From Halomarina oriensis (GTDB taxonomy: Archaea; Halobacteriota; Halobacteria; Halobacteriales; Haloarculaceae), in assembly GCF_009791395.1 (NCBI RefSeq), contig NZ_WSZK01000023.1, positions 86,665 to 150,664 of the forward strand: a stretch of 64,000 bases of DNA, given 5' to 3'. Position numbers and translations under genes: made by a program. Position 1 is the first letter of the stretch. Each line of letters begins with the position of its first letter. This document shows, one piece after another, positions 61,432 to 64,000 of the stretch. A model generated the notes under the pieces. The model was given only the letters and a program-made list of their open reading frames with translations, ran no database searches and was not told the origin of the DNA.

Positions 61432-62372
61432 TTAGGGGTTCCGTTCAGTGACGAGATAGCCCGCCCGACAGTCGGGACAGGCGTCCCCACGGCGCAGGGA
61501 GACGGCCGTGACGGGACTCCGGAACTCGCAGTTCGGACACGACAGCACGGCGTCGCTGTCGGCAGCGGCGGTCTCCTCGAACGCCGGGCCGTCGTCGCCG
61601 TCGTGGTCGCCGTCCTCGACCACGGCGTCGCCGTCGTGACCGTTCGTCCCCATCACTTCGGCGACCGTCGGGCCGTCGTCGTCCTCGTCCCTGTCGGGGT
61701 CGTCGAGCAGGCGGTCGGGGTCCCACGGCTGGTACCGCTGACGTCGTGGGAGGGCCACTCCCCGTACTCACGCTCCTCGGGCGAGTCGGTGAGGATGACC
61801 GCGTCGTCGGAGCTCTCGGCGTCCCGACCGTCGGTCGAGGTCCGCTCGGCACCGTCGTCGGCCTCCGCCGGTTGCTCGCTCGCCGCGGGAGTCTCGGTGA
61901 CGTCCTCCGCTTCGGTGGTGGCTACCCCGTCGGCCACCGTCGCGTCGTCCGGCGTGGCGGTCGTGTCGTCCAGACCGCCGACGTCGCTCGGACCGTCGTT
62001 CTCGACGAGTTCGGCCCCTTCGTCGGGGACCGGGTCGTCGGCCGTCCCCTCGTCGGGACTGGTCGTCCCCGCCTCGGGGCCGACGTCGGGCGTCGTCGGC
62101 GTCCCGTCGCGGGCCGGTGTCGTCGTCTCCGTGTCCGCTCCGGGCGCGAAGAGTTCCGCGTCGTCCGCGTCGTCCGTGTCGGTGTCGAGCGGTGGTGCGT
62201 CGACGATGCTCGTCACCTCGGTGTTCTCCGAGAGGGTTCGCTCGGCACCACAGCGGTCGCAGACCGCGACCTCCCGGACCTGGGTGACCACCTCACTGCC
62301 GCGCTCCTCGCGGTCACGGACGACCTCGTAGTCGTCGAAGGCGTGCCCGAGGAGCGAACACGTAAGCGCCAT
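61432..62372 (-). pseudogene. DUF7093-like double zinc-ribbon protein, frameshifted
   Basis: From the ATG at 62372 the frame reads MALTCSLLGHAFDDYEVVRD … VAVCDRCGAERTLSEN (first zinc ribbon), a long acidic Asp/Glu/Thr-rich linker, and EREYGEWPSHDV. Then it shifts into nonsense, stopping at 61653. The other frame continues QRYQPWDPDRLLDDPDRDED … LSCPNCEFRSPVTAVSLRRG DACPDCRAGYL (second zinc ribbon) and stops at 61432. Normal family members carry both ribbons. The shift lies near 61735-61755. The family number is from memory and tentative. Confidence 0.75.
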
Positions 62373-62465
62373 TGGGTTTGTCTACCGCGTTCGACACATA
62401 AGCCTACTCCTTAGCCGCCCTCCCGACCGCCACAGGTTAAGACGGCCGCCGTGTTACCCCGTCGT

Positions 62466-62762
62466 ATGCGCGCCAAACGGGAGTTCAGGGACCGCGACCG
62501 AACCGAGGTGTCGGTCCTGGATGCCCTCGTCGAGCGTGGCGAAGGGATGACCGTCTTCGAGTTGCGGACCCGCGTCGACGTCGAAATCGACGCGCTGGAG
62601 GAGGCACTGGGGAGTCTGAAAGACGACGGTCTCATCACGACGACCCGCGAGGACGGCCGTCTCGTCATCCGCCCCGCCGACCGCGTCGTCCCGGACGCCG
62701 ACGAGGGAGACGACGACGGGACGTCCGTGGTCGACCGCGTCTTCGACCGACTCGGGCTCTGA
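62466..62762 (+). CDS. DUF6432-like small winged-helix protein
   Basis: 98 residues: MRAKREFRDRDRTEVSVLDALVERGEGMTVFELRTRVDVEIDALEE is a winged-helix fold (helix-turn-helix at FELRTRVDVEIDALEEALGS, wing at GLITTTREDGRLVIRPADRV). An acidic linker and a short helix SVVDRVFDRLGL follow. It is probably DNA-binding; the target is unknown. An in-frame TTG/GTG upstream (62451) exists; the ATG at 62466 is preferred because GGTTAAG (62433-62441) is at the right distance. Confidence 0.8.
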   Translation: MRAKREFRDRDRTEVSVLDALVERGEGMTVFELRTRVDVEIDALEEALGSLKDDGLITTTREDGRLVIRPADRVVPDADEGDDDGTSVVDRVFDRLGL

Positions 62763-62850
62763 GTCCCCTCGACGACCGGAATCCGGTCGGCCGCTCGTCC
62801 CGACTCGCCGGACCGGTGGCGTCTTACTTCGAGGCGGTCAACACACGCTC

Positions 62851-63957
62851 ATGACCGTCATCGAGGAGTTCCACGCCGACCACGGGGCGACGTTCCGGTC
62901 GGTCGGGGGCCGCCGTGTCGTCGAGGACTACGGCCGACCCGAGCGGACCCACCGTGCGGTCCGCAACGGCGTCGGCGTCTGTGAGATGGGCTACGGCGTC
63001 GTCGAAGTGAGCGGCGAGGACCGCGTCGACTTCGTGGACAACGCCGTCTCCAACCGCGTATCGAGCGAGGACGGCCGCGGCGTCTACGCCCTCCTGCTCG
63101 ACCCACAGGGCCGCATCACGACGGACCTCTACGTCTACACCACCGCCGACCGGTTGCTCGTCTTCTGTCCGCCCGAGCGGGCCGACCCCCTCGCCGAGCA
63201 GTGGCGCGAGAACACGTTCATCCAGGACGTCTCGATTCGCGTCGCCACGAGCGACTTCGGCGTCTTCGGCGTCCACGGCCCCTACGCCACCGAGAAGATA
63301 GCGTCCGTCCTGAACCACGCCGGCGCGCCCGAACCCGCGCTGACGTTCGTCCGCGGGTCAATGGGCGACGCGGGCGTCACCGTCGTCGCGGGCGACGGCC
63401 TCACCGGCGAGGACGGCTACGAGGTCATCTGTGCGGCCGACGCCGCCCACGAGGTGTTCGAGACGCTCGTCCTCCGGGGGAACAACGCCGCCCCCTTCGG
63501 CTACCGGACCTGGGAGACGCTCACTCTCGAAGCCGGGACGCCGCTGTTCGACACCGAACTCGCCGGACGTATCCCGAACGTCGCGGGCGTGCGCAACGCG
63601 CTGGACTTCGAGAAGGGCTGTTACGTCGGCCAGGAGGTCGTCTCGAAGGTCGAGAACGTCGGGCAGCCCTCGAAACGGCTGGTCGGTCTCGCACCCGAGT
63701 CCGTGCCCGAGGCGGGCGACACCGTCTTCGCCGGCGACGAACGGGTCGGTGAGGTCACCAGAGCGGCCACGGGGCCGAGTTACGAGACACCGGTCGCGCT
63801 CGCGTACGTCGACTTCGACGCGACGAGCGACGTGACGGCTGTGGGGGTGCTGGACGACGAGGGGACCGAGGAACCGGTTCCCGCCGACGTCGTCGCCCTC
63901 CCGTTCGTCGAGGGCAGCGTGCAGTCGGCCCGGCTTCCGACCTATCCCGAGTCGTGA
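62851..63957 (+). CDS. Folate-binding YgfZ/GcvT-like protein
   Basis: 368 residues of the aminomethyltransferase fold. The N-terminal GCVT-like ITEHHAxxGA-type region here reads EEFHADHGATFRSVGGRRVV. VGVCEMGYGVVEVSGEDRVD and GVYALLLDPQGRITTDLYVY follow. The motif KGCYVGQE (in FEKGCYVGQEVVSKV) marks YgfZ-type proteins, which help repair or build Fe-S enzymes with tetrahydrofolate. YgfZ and GcvT are hard to separate without a tree; the KGCYVGQE motif favours YgfZ. CTTACT (62824-62829) is the likely promoter element. Confidence 0.87.
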   Translation: MTVIEEFHADHGATFRSVGGRRVVEDYGRPERTHRAVRNGVGVCEMGYGVVEVSGEDRVDFVDNAVSNRVSSEDGRGVYALLLDPQGRITTDLYVYTTADRLLVFCPPERADPLAEQWRENTFIQDVSIRVATSDFGVFGVHGPYATEKIASVLNHAGAPEPALTFVRGSMGDAGVTVVAGDGLTGEDGYEVICAADAAHEVFETLVLRGNNAAPFGYRTWETLTLEAGTPLFDTELAGRIPNVAGVRNALDFEKGCYVGQEVVSKVENVGQPSKRLVGLAPESVPEAGDTVFAGDERVGEVTRAATGPSYETPVALAYVDFDATSDVTAVGVLDDEGTEEPVPADVVALPFVEGSVQSARLPTYPES

Positions 63958-64000
63958 GGTCGGCCCGGTCGACGGTCGGCCGTCGGGGCGGACGACAGGA

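Noticed and set aside
1-64000. tRNA, rRNA, SRP or RNase P RNA genes; prophage, integrase or insertion-sequence genes
   Set aside because: All gaps of about 100 bp or more were read on both strands. None showed a cloverleaf, conserved RNA core, transposase or integrase. A tRNAscan-SE/Infernal run would be needed to exclude them fully.

Overview
This window is a stretch of euryarchaeal chromosome from an extreme halophile (class Halobacteria). The evidence is the very high GC content, the acidic Asp/Glu-rich proteins, CTAG being rare, and start codons that usually sit about 25-30 bp below a TATA-like box (leaderless transcripts). The gene set is also archaeal: pantoate kinase with phosphopantothenate synthetase, RNA polymerase subunit P, L37Ae, prefoldin beta, Pcc1, TruD, Pth2, Sec61beta, RLI/ABCE1, FAU-1, archaemetzincin, SepF and F420-dependent NpdG. 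Several haloarchaea-only families are present (DUF2070, DUF5518, DUF5611, UPF0146, HVO_0416-type zinc finger). No tRNA, rRNA, CRISPR array, integrase or insertion sequence was recognised. It reads as core chromosome with small scars.

Layout. 1-0.5 kb: the 3' end of aspS, a second diverged copy of its last codons, and a decayed antiporter fragment. 0.6-4.6 kb: MFS transporter, then archaeal CoA synthesis (pantoate kinase, an M48 protease, phosphopantothenate synthetase). 5-9.9 kb: thi4 with a palindrome in its promoter, then a minus-strand information-processing block (truD, DUF2103, rpl37ae, rpoP, pcc1, pfdB, DUF3194). 10-15.7 kb: Old Yellow Enzyme, pth2, YIP1, and the coupled run dcd / 13-codon ORF / ThiR-like regulator / methyltransferase, then a lipoprotein. 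16-25 kb: EngB, 5-formyl-THF ligase-like protein, a DUF389 membrane protein, a NOG1-like GTPase, two DUF5518 proteins, hisE-BFN nuclease, pdxT, Sec61beta, thioredoxin, npdG. 25-36.5 kb: a duplicated small membrane protein (one copy frameshifted), HAD/UPF0146, archaemetzincin, riboflavin synthase, a second DUF389 protein, a frameshifted UspA gene, a UvrD-like helicase, DUF2070, GMP synthase glutaminase. 36.7-48.7 kb: TrmB-like regulator, HNH-like protein, wHTH regulator divergent from EMC6-like/RLI, an array of hairpin repeats, PHP hydrolase, PrsW, FAU-1, LVIVD-repeat protein, ROK kinase, SDR. 48.8-64 kb: membrane proteins, LURP-one-like protein, uvrA, Asp-box propeller, geranylgeranyl-reductase-like flavoprotein, Tat-exported subtilase divergent from sepF, zinc-ribbon protein (frameshifted), YgfZ/GcvT.

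The most notable points are these. (1) A probable complete thiamine regulatory circuit: a ThiR-like HTH-ThiN protein, and a 20-bp near-palindrome lying between the TATA box and the start codon of thi4. (2) A 13-codon ORF joining dcd to thiR with ATGA overlaps at both ends. (3) A family of hairpin repeats that follow GAGGAGTAG gene ends, one set tandemly iterated, with compensatory changes in the stems. (4) Three frameshifted genes plus an aspS tail duplication. No clearly new multi-gene defence or metabolic system was found.
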